The notes under the pieces were generated by a model. The model had not been told where the DNA came from and did no database searches. It was given only the letters and a program-made list of their open reading frames with translations. DNA of 64,000 nucleotides from G963674835 sp963674835 (GTDB lineage: Bacteria; Planctomycetota; Planctomycetia; Pirellulales; Thermoguttaceae). Each line of letters starts with the position of its first letter. Position 1 is the first letter of the stretch. Shown in pieces: positions 45,418 to 53,895 of the stretch. The stretch lies in assembly GCA_963674835.2 (NCBI GenBank), contig CAXXKC010000003.1, positions 3,472,001 through 3,536,000 of the forward strand. Direction: 5' to 3'. Position numbers and translations under genes: made by a program.

Positions 45418-46608
45418 GTGAGTACCGCCACTTGCGATGCCCTTATTCCCGGTGACGTTCCCTCTTCCCCGACGACCACCTATTTCGCTCCAGCAGGTCG
45501 GGATACCGCAGAGGAAGTCCACCGGAAGGGTTCGGCTTTCAAGGGCATCCCACTTCTCAGCGAATCGCTGAATGCGATGCCGAGCATGGTGATGGTGCTG
45601 AACAGCAACCGCCAGATCGTCGCCGCCAACGATACGATGTTGTCCGTTCTGAACACAAGCCTGGGCGAGGTCACTGAAAAACGTCCTGGTGAAGCGGTCG
45701 GTTGCATCCGAGCAAAGGAAGGACCAGACGGCTGCGGGACGGCTCGCTATTGCGCCGCTTGCGGCGCGGTCAACGCAATCCTTGATGCGCAGAAGCAACG
45801 TAAGAAGGTGGTGCGAGAGTGCCGAATCCTCGTGCAGACCCCTTCGGGCATTGCCCCGATGGACTTACGGGTCGTGGCTTCGCCCATCTCGGTCGCCGAG
45901 GATCATTTCGTTGTGACTGCCGTGGACGACATCAGTCAGTCCAAACGGCTTCACGTTCTCCAACGGACCTTCTTCCATGACGTTCTGAACACGGCTGGCT
46001 GTATTCAAGGGTATGCCCAGTATCTTCAGGAAGATGCCTCCGGCGATCCGGAGGTGTGCGGGCGTCTCGCCACTTTGTCCGACCAGTTGATCGAATCGAT
46101 CCGTGCCCAGCGCGATCTTGTCATTGCGGAATCGGGTGAACTCGACACGAAACCTGTGCCGATTCGCGTGCGGTCGGTCTTGGAGGAGGTCATGACGCAG
46201 TATGCCGCACACCCTGTTGCTGAGGGGCGTGATATTGACTGCCGTGATGACTGGGACGGTACGGTGATCGCCGACCGGCAGCTTCTCTTCCGAGTGCTCG
46301 GAAACATGGTCAAGAACGCTCTGGAGGCAACCAGTCCTGGAGGGATCGTTACCATCGGCTGTAAGGACGGAGGAAGCCGCGCCGAGTTCTGGGTTCACAA
46401 TCCCGACGTTATGCCCGACGAAGTGCAACTTCAGGTCTTCCAGAGGTCCTTTTCGACAAAGGGTGAGCAAGGACGTGGAATTGGCACCTACAGCATGAAA
46501 CTGCTCGGCGAGAGATACTTGGGAGGCAAGGTCGATTTCGTAAGCAAGTCCCCAGAAGGGACGACCTTCATGTTCTTGCTGCCCAAGACGCCGGTTTCGG
46601 TCCAGTAG
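45418..46608 (+). CDS. PAS-domain sensor histidine kinase with cysteine cluster
   Basis: 396 residues from a GTG with GCGAGG upstream. Residues about 48-175 form a PAS domain with an inserted cysteine pattern GCIRAKEGPDGCGTARYCAA followed by CG (C-x10-C-x5-C-x2-C), seen in a group of PAS sensors from anaerobes and delta-proteobacteria and likely to bind metal or sense redox. A short dimerisation helix has the phospho-acceptor His in QRTFFHDVLNTAG (about residue 187). HATPase motifs follow: N-box LGNMVKNALEATSPGG and G-box KGEQGRGIGTYSMKLLGERY. No membrane span: a soluble cytoplasmic sensor. No response regulator is adjacent. Confidence 0.9.
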   Translation: MSTATCDALIPGDVPSSPTTTYFAPAGRDTAEEVHRKGSAFKGIPLLSESLNAMPSMVMVLNSNRQIVAANDTMLSVLNTSLGEVTEKRPGEAVGCIRAKEGPDGCGTARYCAACGAVNAILDAQKQRKKVVRECRILVQTPSGIAPMDLRVVASPISVAEDHFVVTAVDDISQSKRLHVLQRTFFHDVLNTAGCIQGYAQYLQEDASGDPEVCGRLATLSDQLIESIRAQRDLVIAESGELDTKPVPIRVRSVLEEVMTQYAAHPVAEGRDIDCRDDWDGTVIADRQLLFRVLGNMVKNALEATSPGGIVTIGCKDGGSRAEFWVHNPDVMPDEVQLQVFQRSFSTKGEQGRGIGTYSMKLLGERYLGGKVDFVSKSPEGTTFMFLLPKTPVSVQ

Positions 46609-46616
46609 GGAAGGTT

Positions 46617-46985
46617 CCAGGGACGGCGTACGGAATTATTTCGTTTCCTGTTTCTTCGGGCCGGGTTTCTGTCGCTTCAAAAGAGTTCTTTGCGGTCAGA
46701 ACGCCGTTAGTCGTTAGTGGGAAGCTCCCTTCCGAACTTCGCTCGTGAGTTCGTCGGCCGAGCGGCGAACGGATGGAGCGGGGGCCTCTACCCGGGTAAC
46801 GAAAAGGGCACGGCAATCTTCGTTCGCACGGAACCCCGACAATCCGGCAAACGTCCCCACCGCCGCCAGTCCCTTCAAGTCCCCTTCCATTCGAGCCAAA
46901 CCTACGCACTCCGGCCCCCTCAGCTTCTTTTCCCACCTTCCCCCTTTCCCATTTTTCCCTTCCCACGGCCTCCCCACCCCGCCAA
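46617..46985 (+). repeat. Tandem duplication, unit 1 (solo RAYT end plus flank)
   Basis: Starts with a RAYT left end (GTACGGAATTATTTCGTTTC), includes the codons for the last residues of the transposase (GPKKQETK on the minus strand), then the GGGAAGCTCCCTT repeat, a GACAATCCGGCAAACGTCCC segment and a pyrimidine-rich tract. Repeats at 46989-47356. Confidence 0.83.
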
Positions 46986-46988
46986 AGT

Positions 46989-47356
46989 TACGGGGACACT
47001 ATACGTAATTATTTCGTTGCGTGCTTCTTCGGGCCGGGTTTCTGTCGCTTCAAGGGAGTCTTTTTCGGTCAGAGCGCCGTTAGTCGTTAGCGGGAAGCTC
47101 CCTTCTGAACTTCGTTCGTGAGTTCGTCGGCCGTGCGGCGAAGGGATGGAGGGGAGGCCTCTACCCGGGGAACGAAAACGGCACGGCAATCTTCATTTGC
47201 GCAGAACCCCGACAATCCGGCAAACGTCCCCACCGCCACCAGTCCCTTCAATCCCCCCTTCCATTCGAGCCAAACCTACGCACTCCTGTCCCCTCAGCTT
47301 CTTTTCCCACCTTCCCCCTTTCCCATTTTTCCCTTCCCATGACCTTCCCACCCCGC
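46989..47356 (+). repeat. Tandem duplication, unit 2
   Basis: Second unit in direct orientation, about 88-90% identical. It carries the better-preserved RAYT end GGGGACACTATACGTAATTA. Fragments of the unit also occur at 26548-26590 and 27613-27720. It contains no gene I can support, and the two units account for the 770-base interval between the kinase and the phosphatase gene. Confidence 0.83.
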
Positions 47357-47373
47357 CAACCGCCCCGCAACCA

Positions 47374-48486
47374 TCAACCCTCCCGAAACTCCACCTCGAT
47401 CAACGTCACATCGTCGTCTAACCGGATCGCGTTCGAATACAGAAGCAGCCGTTCCTCCAAGACGCTCATCGGCAACTTCGACGCCGGATACCCCAAGTCC
47501 TTGAGGATGCCAATCAGCCCCGAAACGCCCAGCATCTCGCCCTCCGCGTTATGGATCTCCGCGGCTCCGTCGCTGTACAGCACCAGCCGGTCGCCGGGCG
47601 AGAACTCGGCGCGTCCTTCGTCGTACGGAGCCCCTTCCATCACTCCCAAAGGCACTCCCGAACACTCCAGTTCCTCATACGTCCCATCCGCCCGCACCGC
47701 CAGCAAGGGCGGGCCACCCGCCGAGCAGAACCGCAGCGTCCGCGCCTCCGCATCGATCACACCGCAGATCGCCGTCGCAAACGACTCCCCCTTGACGATC
47801 CGACACAACTCGTTGTTGATCGTCTCGGCAAACCGCACCGGCTCGGCCATCGCCTCCTGGTGCCGCGCCGACAGCGCGCTCAAATGCATCGTGTGCAGCG
47901 CTGCGGCAACCCCGTGCCCCATCACGTCTGCCAGGAAGAAACCGTACCGGTCCGCGTCCAGCTTCCGCAACGCCAGATAGTCCCCGCCCACGATATCGTG
48001 GGGCGCGTAGTGCGTCGCAAATCGCACCCGCTCGTCGTTGGGCAAGTCGTACGCCAGCGACAACGACTGAATCCGCTTGGCCCGCTGCAGGTCCGCCAGC
48101 ACCGACGATACGTCGCGAAACATCTCCACGCCGCCGATCACTTCCCCCGACGGATCCCGAATCGGAGCCACGCTCACGTGCATCGGAATCCGCTGCCCGT
48201 CCTTCCCCTTGGCAAACACGATCAGCGGCACTTCACTCGTCGCTCCCGTGATCATCGACCGATGCAACGGGCAGAACTCCTTGCCGCAAAGCTGATGCCC
48301 GTCCTTGTCCACATGACAAAGCACCTCGTCCAAACAGCGCCGCCCCAACACGTCCTGCGAAGTCCACCCCGTGATCCGCTCCGCCGACGCGCTCCAATAA
48401 ACGATCGTCCGCTCCCGATCGCACACATAGACGCCGTCACTCAACGAATCCAGGATCACACTCGAAAGAGTCAACAGACTCGACAT
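47374..48486 (-). CDS. PAS-SpoIIE (PP2C-type) phosphatase
   Basis: 370 residues from MSSLLTLSSVILDSLSDGVY, with GGGGAGGCGG upstream. PAS domain at residues about 8-125, with cysteines in CHVDKDGHQLCGKEFCPL, reminiscent of the cysteine-bearing PAS in the kinase 800 bases away. The C-terminal domain has the SpoIIE/RsbU signature: HDIVGGDYLALRKLDADRYG, FFLADVMGHGVAAAL, GGPPLLAVRADG and DRLVLYSDGAAEIHNAEGE, with metal-binding aspartates in GGDY, ADVMGHG and SDG. Role: dephosphorylates an anti-sigma antagonist or similar target in partner-switching pathways. No anti-sigma antagonist lies nearby. Confidence 0.92.
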   Translation of the reverse strand: MSSLLTLSSVILDSLSDGVYVCDRERTIVYWSASAERITGWTSQDVLGRRCLDEVLCHVDKDGHQLCGKEFCPLHRSMITGATSEVPLIVFAKGKDGQRIPMHVSVAPIRDPSGEVIGGVEMFRDVSSVLADLQRAKRIQSLSLAYDLPNDERVRFATHYAPHDIVGGDYLALRKLDADRYGFFLADVMGHGVAAALHTMHLSALSARHQEAMAEPVRFAETINNELCRIVKGESFATAICGVIDAEARTLRFCSAGGPPLLAVRADGTYEELECSGVPLGVMEGAPYDEGRAEFSPGDRLVLYSDGAAEIHNAEGEMLGVSGLIGILKDLGYPASKLPMSVLEERLLLYSNAIRLDDDVTLIEVEFREG

Positions 48487-48603
48487 GATTCCGCCTCCCC
48501 AAGAACCCCCACCCCAGGCCAATCACCAGCGACCAGTCAACAACCCATATTCTGCCCCCAACATCCAAAACCCACCAGCCACTAGCCACCAACCACTACC
48601 CAC

Positions 48604-48944
48604 TGTGCACTCAAGGTATCGGCGTACCCTCACTGCAATTGCACCGACCCGCCTATGCACGTGCACACAGGGTATTCAGCACTTACGCCAATCCCCGACA
48701 ATCCCACGTCCACCGAACCACCACCCAGCCAACCACTTCTCCACCCCAAGCGACCCAACCTCGTCTCCGTAACCCCATTTCCACACTTTTTGCGCAACCG
48801 CAACCTCCGCCCATCGCCCTCAACCCCTTGCCCCAAAACCACTTCAAATAATGCCAACCACCCCTGTTTCCACTTCACCCCACCCCAGACGAAATCCCCT
48901 TCCATCCACACGCCACACCCCAACCCATTACCTCCAAACAACTT
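48604..48944 (-). repeat. 341-bp inverted repeat, left copy
   Basis: Nearly identical (about 7 mismatches by eye) to 61529-61869 in the opposite orientation. The minus strand is G+T-rich. One end carries palindromes TGCACGTGCA and TGCAATTGCA and the pair TGTGCAC/GTGCACA. Weaker similarity continues without gaps to about 49004. Confidence 0.9.
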
Positions 48945-49004
48945 GCCGCCCACTCCATGGCCCCAACCCTGAATCCCTTCCCACCTCATCGCTATGAAAT
49001 TCAT
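48630..49004 (-). CDS. Possible 124-residue W/G-rich protein (left paralogue)
   Basis: On the G+T-rich strand an ATG frame of 124 codons starts MNFIAM and ends CIGGSVQLQ. The equivalent frame at 61469-61843 has the same length and aligns without gaps, including the flank outside the 341-bp core. Of six codons that differ in the core, four are synonymous (three Leu TTG/CTG, one Phe) and two change residues (F/V, L/F). On the opposite strand the changes are mostly non-synonymous. Against it: composition is very rich in Gly and Trp, no domain is recognisable, and the ribosome binding site is poor. A structured RNA or repeat is the main alternative. Confidence 0.35.
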   Translation of the reverse strand: MNFIAMRWEGIQGWGHGVGGKLFGGNGLGCGVWMEGDFVWGGVKWKQGWLALFEVVLGQGVEGDGRRLRLRKKCGNGVTETRLGRLGWRSGWLGGGSVDVGLSGIGVSAEYPVCTCIGGSVQLQ

Positions 49005-49085
49005 CCCCTGTCATGGAAACCCGCGCCAGCCAAAGCGCAGAAGAATCGCCCCATGCCCGCCGTCTCCCCAACGGCCTTGGCGAAA

Positions 49086-50294
49086 CTAGCTCGCGTACAC
49101 GCCCACCGTCCGCGCAGTGTCGTACAGTGCCAGAACGTTCTCCGGCGGCACCTCAGCTTGCACGTTGTGAACCGAAGCAAACACATAGCCGCCGCCAGGC
49201 GCCAGTGTGCTCACGTGCTGCCGGACCTCTTCGGCCACTTCCTCCGGCGAACCGAAAGCCAGCGTCCCCTGGCAATCGCACGATCCGCCCCAGAAAACCA
49301 GCCGGTCGCCGAATTCTTGCTTCAGCTTCACAGGGTCCATGCCTTTGGCCGTGGTCTGCACCGGATTGAGAATGTCCACGCCCATCTCGATCAGCGTCGG
49401 CAAGAAGTCGAAGATGGCCCCGTCATTGTGCATGAACACCTTCATCTCCGTGCGTCGATGAACCCACTCCAAACCGCGCTGGTAATACGGCATGATCTGC
49501 CGGCGAAACATGGCCGGCGATAAGAACGGCGCATTCTGCGTACCCAGATCATCATTGAACTGAAGCACCTGCACTCGGTCCCCAACGGCCTCGCTGAAAC
49601 GTCGCAGGTTCTCCAGCCAAGCGTCGACCAGTCGCTCGTACAACGCCTCCACGTATTCCGGGTCAGTCGCCAGTGTGATCATCCACCCCTGGAAATCTCC
49701 CGTGCCCAGCCCAAAGAACAACTCGTAAGGAGGCCCCATCGCGGCCACCAGGGCGAGGTCACTCTGCTGGTACCACGCCTCGGCCTGCGCATGCAAATGG
49801 TCGCACTCCTCCAGCGACAACAGCGGCACGTCCAAGGTCGCCGGATCGGCATGCGCTGCGCCGGGATACGTGTCCAGCCGATCGAAGTAGTATCCCCCCC
49901 GCGGCATCCGTGCCATCGGACGCCCGTCCGGGTGACGAAGCAGCAGATCGCCGTTAGCCTCAACCTCTGGTTGGAAGCCCCCAGGCACCTCGACCGGCGT
50001 CCCGTCAAATAAATCCCATGGCTTCCACCGCTCGTTGGGAATCCCAAACGCCACAACCGGGCGTTGCAACCCCACCACGTCAGCCCCCAGCCGCTCCAGA
50101 ACCGGCCGCTCGATCTCGGCCAGCATCTGGTACACGTCATACACGCGGGTCGGCGTGCGCAACCCCAGCCGCTCCTTCAGCCTGTGATACGTCGACGCCG
50201 CGATCCCCGACTGCCTCGTGCCGCCCACGTCAATCGGTACTCGGTCAGCTTCCCGGTGTTCCAACGCGCAGATTACGCGCTCCCGTGAGTTCAT
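49086..50294 (-). CDS. UroD-fold methyltransferase (MtaA/CmuA family)
   Basis: 402 residues from MNSRERVICALEHREADRVP, the common opening of this family; the start overlaps the stop of the preceding gene by four bases (ATGA). PIDVGGTRQSGIAASTYHRL, LQFNDDLGTQNAPFLSPAMF and MKVFMHNDGAIFDFLPTLIE match MtaA/CmuA-type corrinoid-dependent methyltransferases. Zinc ligands are probably His in FMHNDG and Cys in WGGSCDCQGTL; the usual H-x-C of MtaA reads H-N-D here. Family role: methyl transfer between a corrinoid protein and a thiol or substrate. As the last gene of the C1 operon it probably charges or drains the corrinoid protein; true uroporphyrinogen decarboxylase is unlikely. Confidence 0.88.
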   Translation of the reverse strand: MNSRERVICALEHREADRVPIDVGGTRQSGIAASTYHRLKERLGLRTPTRVYDVYQMLAEIERPVLERLGADVVGLQRPVVAFGIPNERWKPWDLFDGTPVEVPGGFQPEVEANGDLLLRHPDGRPMARMPRGGYYFDRLDTYPGAAHADPATLDVPLLSLEECDHLHAQAEAWYQQSDLALVAAMGPPYELFFGLGTGDFQGWMITLATDPEYVEALYERLVDAWLENLRRFSEAVGDRVQVLQFNDDLGTQNAPFLSPAMFRRQIMPYYQRGLEWVHRRTEMKVFMHNDGAIFDFLPTLIEMGVDILNPVQTTAKGMDPVKLKQEFGDRLVFWGGSCDCQGTLAFGSPEEVAEEVRQHVSTLAPGGGYVFASVHNVQAEVPPENVLALYDTARTVGVYAS

Positions 50295-51163
50295 CTGCCA
50301 AGCACCTCGCTCGTAGCCCGGATGAAATCGGGGTTGGTCCCACAGCAACCACCCACGAAACTCGCCCCTGCCTGCACGAGTGGGAGCACGAACTGGGCAA
50401 ACTGCTCTGGCGTCTGGGCGTATGTCACCAGACCGTTGACCATCTCCGGCAAGCCCGCGTTCGCCTTGATCCAGATGGGCCGATCCGTCGCGACATGCAG
50501 GCGGCGGCAAATCTCCACAAAGCCTTCAATACCCCGGCCGCAATTCGAGCCGATCACGTCTGCGCCCGCATCGGTCAGTTCTTCTGCCGCCTGCTCCGGC
50601 GTCTGTCCCATCATCGTGCGATCATGATCCTTGCCCGAATCGAACGTCATGCACACCACCACAGGCAGACCCGTTTGTTTAGCCGCCATGACCGCCAGCC
50701 GCGCCTCCGCGACATCCGACATCGTCTCGATGACAATCCCGTCGGCGCCTCCCTCGGCGATGGCCGACGCCTGCTCGGCAAACACCTCTTGCACCTGTGC
50801 TGCGGAGACCTCGCCCATCATCAGCATGACGCCGCTGGGCCCCATCGACGCAAATACCTTGGCCTTTCCCGCCGTCGCGCGGCGCGATATTTCCACCCCG
50901 GCCCGATTGATCGCCGCCACTTGCTTCGCCAAGCCGTGCTTCGCCAGCGAAATCCGGCTCCCGCCGAAAGTGTTCGTCAGAATAATCCGGCTCCCCGCCT
51001 CCACGTACGCGCGGGCGACACCTTCCACTTGGTCGGGATGCGACAGATTCCACGCGTCGGGACACTCGCCTACGCCCAATCCCTGCCGCTGCAATTCGGT
51101 ACCCCAGGCTCCATCGGTGAGGACTGTCCCGAGGGCAACCAGGTGTTCAATCAGCACGTGCAT
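50291..51163 (-). CDS. Homocysteine S-methyltransferase module (MetH N-terminal type)
   Basis: 290 residues. GTVLTDGAWGTELQRQGL is the characteristic start of the S-methyl_trans (homocysteine-binding) barrel. The three zinc cysteines are visible: VIGSNCGRGIEG and SFVGGCCGTNPDFIRA. This is the domain that activates homocysteine thiolate in MetH or betaine-homocysteine methyltransferase; here it is a separate protein. It shares ATGA with the downstream UroD-fold gene and lies 18 bases after fhs. With the separate folate and B12 modules upstream it completes a split methionine synthase. Use of a methylated amine or betaine instead cannot be excluded. Confidence 0.92.
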   Translation of the reverse strand: MHVLIEHLVALGTVLTDGAWGTELQRQGLGVGECPDAWNLSHPDQVEGVARAYVEAGSRIILTNTFGGSRISLAKHGLAKQVAAINRAGVEISRRATAGKAKVFASMGPSGVMLMMGEVSAAQVQEVFAEQASAIAEGGADGIVIETMSDVAEARLAVMAAKQTGLPVVVCMTFDSGKDHDRTMMGQTPEQAAEELTDAGADVIGSNCGRGIEGFVEICRRLHVATDRPIWIKANAGLPEMVNGLVTYAQTPEQFAQFVLPLVQAGASFVGGCCGTNPDFIRATSEVLGR

Positions 51164-51181
51164 AACTCCTCCTGTGACACC

Positions 51182-52879
51182 TCAGAACAGGCCAACCACC
51201 TGCTCATCATCGTCAATGTCGATCATCTCCGCGGCCGGCACTTTCGGCAAGCCAGGCATCGTCATGATATCGCCCGTCAGCACGACGACGAATCCGGCTC
51301 CGGCAGAGACTCTCACGTCCCGCAAAGGTACGTCGAACCGCTTCGGCCGTCCCTTCAGTCCCGGATCCGTCGAAAGCGAATACTGCGTCTTGGCCATACA
51401 AATGGGCAATTCGCCAAAACCGCTGTCCTGCAACATCTGGAACTTCTCTCGGAGTTTCTTGTCGGCCAGAACGTCGGTTGCTCCGTAGATCTCCCGGCAG
51501 ATGATCCCCACCTTCTGCCACAAGGTGCATGTGTCAGGATAGAGGAGGCTGAAATCGGTCTTCGTGTTCTCGACCACTTCGACCACCGCCCGAGCGAGCT
51601 CGTCTGCGCCTGCGCCCCCCCGAGCCCAGTGATCAGCCCGGACGATCTTCACCGACAGGTAGGAACACTTGTCCCGTATGAACTCGATCTCCTCATCGGT
51701 GTCGGAAACGAACGAGTTGACGGCCACGACCACCGGTAATCCGAACCGGTGTATGTTCTCGATATGCTTCTTCAGGTTCTCCACCCCCTTGTCGAGCGCC
51801 TCGACGTTCGGCCGGCCCAAGTCCTCCAGCGCAACTCCGCCATGGAGCTTCAGCGCACGCACGGTTGCCACAATCACCACGGCGTCAGGCCTGATGCCTG
51901 CCTTGCGGCATTTGATATTCATGAATTTCTCGGCTCCCAAGTCGGCGCCGAAACCTGCCTCAGTGACCGTATACTCCGACAGTCGCATCGCCAGTTTGGT
52001 AGCGATGACGCTATTGCAGCCGTGGGCAATGTTTGCGAACGGCCCCCCGTGAACAAAGGCAGGGTTGTTTTCCAGCGTCTGCACGAGATTTGGTTTCATG
52101 GCATCTTTCAACAGAACCGCCATTGCCCCGTGGGCCTTAAGGTCCGCCGCGGTGATCGGCTTCCGGTCGCGCGTATAGGCAACAATCATCCGTCCCAGCC
52201 GCTCACGGAGCTCGCCGAGTGACTCCGACAGGCAAAAAACCGCCATCACTTCCGAAGCGACCGTGATATCGAACCCAGTCTCGTGTGGCACTGCGTTATT
52301 CACCCCACCCAAGCCCACGATGATGTTCCGCAGCGCCCGGTCGTTCATGTCCATTACGCGGTTCCATACGATCCGCCGCGGATCGATCCCCAGTTTGTTG
52401 CTCTGATGGATGTGGTTGTCCACGATGGCTGCCAAGAGGTTGTGTGCCAGCCCGATGGCATGGATATCACCGGTGAAATGAAGATTGATGTCCTCCATGG
52501 GCACCACTTGCGAGTAACCACCACCAGCTGCGCCTCCCTTCATCCCGAAGCACGGCCCCATCGACGGTTCTCGTAGACAAACCGTTGTCTGTTTACCAAG
52601 ACGGTTCAAGGCGTCCGTCAGTCCAATGCTCGTCGTTGTTTTCCCTTCACCGGCCGGAGTAGGCGTGATTGCCGTCACCAATACCAGCTTTCCCGTCGGC
52701 CGATCCGCCAGGCCGCGGCAGAAGTCCATCGCAACTTTTGCCTTGTACTTGCCGTAATACTCCAGATCATCCTCATGGATACCCAGACGGGAAGCAATCT
52801 CGCCGATAGGCAGCATGCGGCTGGCGCGAGCAATCTCGATGTCGGGTGGAAGCGTCCGGGTAGTCTCTGGAGTCATCAC
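51182..52879 (-). CDS. fhs: Formate-tetrahydrofolate ligase
   Basis: 565 residues, normal length. ATP-dependent formylation of tetrahydrofolate. Diagnostic segments: VTAITPTPAGEGKTTTSIGL (P-loop), EPSMGPCFGMKGGAAGGGYS, DINLHFTGDIHAIGLAHNLL, NPAFVHGGPFANIAHGCNSV and LTGDIMTMPGLPKVPAA. Two adjacent ATG codons could serve as start, with no strong ribosome site. It is one step of the formate-to-methyl-THF branch; methenyl-THF cyclohydrolase/methylene-THF dehydrogenase (FolD) is not in the window. Cytoplasmic. It sits 145 bases downstream of the methyltransferase gene. Confidence 0.97.
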   Translation of the reverse strand: MMTPETTRTLPPDIEIARASRMLPIGEIASRLGIHEDDLEYYGKYKAKVAMDFCRGLADRPTGKLVLVTAITPTPAGEGKTTTSIGLTDALNRLGKQTTVCLREPSMGPCFGMKGGAAGGGYSQVVPMEDINLHFTGDIHAIGLAHNLLAAIVDNHIHQSNKLGIDPRRIVWNRVMDMNDRALRNIIVGLGGVNNAVPHETGFDITVASEVMAVFCLSESLGELRERLGRMIVAYTRDRKPITAADLKAHGAMAVLLKDAMKPNLVQTLENNPAFVHGGPFANIAHGCNSVIATKLAMRLSEYTVTEAGFGADLGAEKFMNIKCRKAGIRPDAVVIVATVRALKLHGGVALEDLGRPNVEALDKGVENLKKHIENIHRFGLPVVVAVNSFVSDTDEEIEFIRDKCSYLSVKIVRADHWARGGAGADELARAVVEVVENTKTDFSLLYPDTCTLWQKVGIICREIYGATDVLADKKLREKFQMLQDSGFGELPICMAKTQYSLSTDPGLKGRPKRFDVPLRDVRVSAGAGFVVVLTGDIMTMPGLPKVPAAEMIDIDDDEQVVGLF

Positions 52880-53024
52880 TAGGGATCCGGTTCAGAAGGA
52901 GTTGGAGGCAAACAGGGGGTGCAACCCCGTCAGGTCGTCAGTTCTGCGTTCAGCCAATTGCATACCGCGTGAGGGGAAACGCGGTGCGGAAACAGAACGT
53001 CTGCAGATTCCCCGGCCACTGCGG

Positions 53025-53894
53025 CTACGAATAGAAATCTCTCACTCGCATGATCGCCTCGAAGCCATCGGCTTTGAGAACGTCGTCCAAACAGAGCATT
53101 GCGGGGTGATCGGCGGAAAGCAAGTCGTACTTCCGTTTGACCGAACCGATGATCGTGTCCAACCCCAGGGGTATGGCCCGCGTCAAGAATGCGCTTTCAA
53201 GCGGGCCCTTCAGCGGTGACCCGTCCGCCCGCTTCGATGGCAGCATTACTGTGAAGTTGCTCAAACCGACCGACATGTGTACTCCGGCCAAGTCAGCATC
53301 GCGATGGATCAACTCTATTGCGCCTACGAGCCGTTTCAGATTTCCCTCTGCATCGCTGGCAATAGGTGCAATGCCGGGATCGATGATGAAGTCGTCGTTT
53401 CCGAAGCCGAACCCATTTTGGCGTGCTTGTTCGACCAGAGCCCTCGCGGCGGCGTGTGTCTGCTCAGCTGTCCGGCATGGCCCCGACTGACCGTTCTCAA
53501 CTCGCTCCGAGGCCAGGAGTATGGGCTTGAACGGTTGGATGCGAACTAGCTCGAACATATCGGCCCGAAGCGCCGAGATGGAGTTGAGGATTGGCTTGGC
53601 GCCACCAACTCGGCTGGGGTCATAGGCTTCCAGGCCTGCGCGGGCGATATCGATGTCCGGAGTGTCGATCGAGAGTGGTTTCGCCGTCACCTGCTGGATC
53701 TTGCGGACCAGGTCGGCCATGAACTCGGGTGGGCGGGGGCCAACATTCACGTCGATATACGACGCCCCGCCCTCGTCCTGCGTCCGAGCCAGCGCCAATA
53801 GTCCGTCGATGTCGTCGCTTTCGAACAGTTTGTGGGTCGATGGTACGGAATCGTTGATCGATTCGCCAATGATGGTCAGACCAGGAATGGGCAT
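53025..53894 (-). CDS. Methyl-THF:corrinoid methyltransferase (AcsE/MeTr-type pterin-binding)
   Basis: 289 residues from MPIPGLTIIGESINDSVPST, with GAGGGAC upstream. The ATG begins one base after the TAA of the reductase gene. Pterin-binding barrel motifs: LTIIGESIND, GASYIDVNVGPRP, KPLSIDTPD, KPILNSIS, IDPGIAPI and HMSVGLSNFTVMLPSKR. This is the fold of MeTr of acetogens and of the folate domain of MetH. It moves the methyl group of 5-methyl-THF to Co(I) of a corrinoid protein. In acetogens the acceptor is the CODH/ACS corrinoid iron-sulfur protein; here the acceptor is more likely the small corrinoid protein at 55676. Confident on family. Confidence 0.93.
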   Translation of the reverse strand: MPIPGLTIIGESINDSVPSTHKLFESDDIDGLLALARTQDEGGASYIDVNVGPRPPEFMADLVRKIQQVTAKPLSIDTPDIDIARAGLEAYDPSRVGGAKPILNSISALRADMFELVRIQPFKPILLASERVENGQSGPCRTAEQTHAAARALVEQARQNGFGFGNDDFIIDPGIAPIASDAEGNLKRLVGAIELIHRDADLAGVHMSVGLSNFTVMLPSKRADGSPLKGPLESAFLTRAIPLGLDTIIGSVKRKYDLLSADHPAMLCLDDVLKADGFEAIMRVRDFYS

Positions 53895-53895
53895 G

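Noticed and set aside
48655..48972. CA-rich strand frame starting MHVHTGYSALTP in the 341-bp repeat, and its longer counterpart at 61066-61818
   Set aside because: Pro/Thr/Ser-rich composition, most differences between copies change residues, and the longer version runs antisense through the dehydrogenase gene.
49086..50294. Uroporphyrinogen decarboxylase (HemE) for haem synthesis
   Set aside because: The N-terminal motif, length and operon context fit the MtaA/CmuA methyltransferase branch of the same fold.
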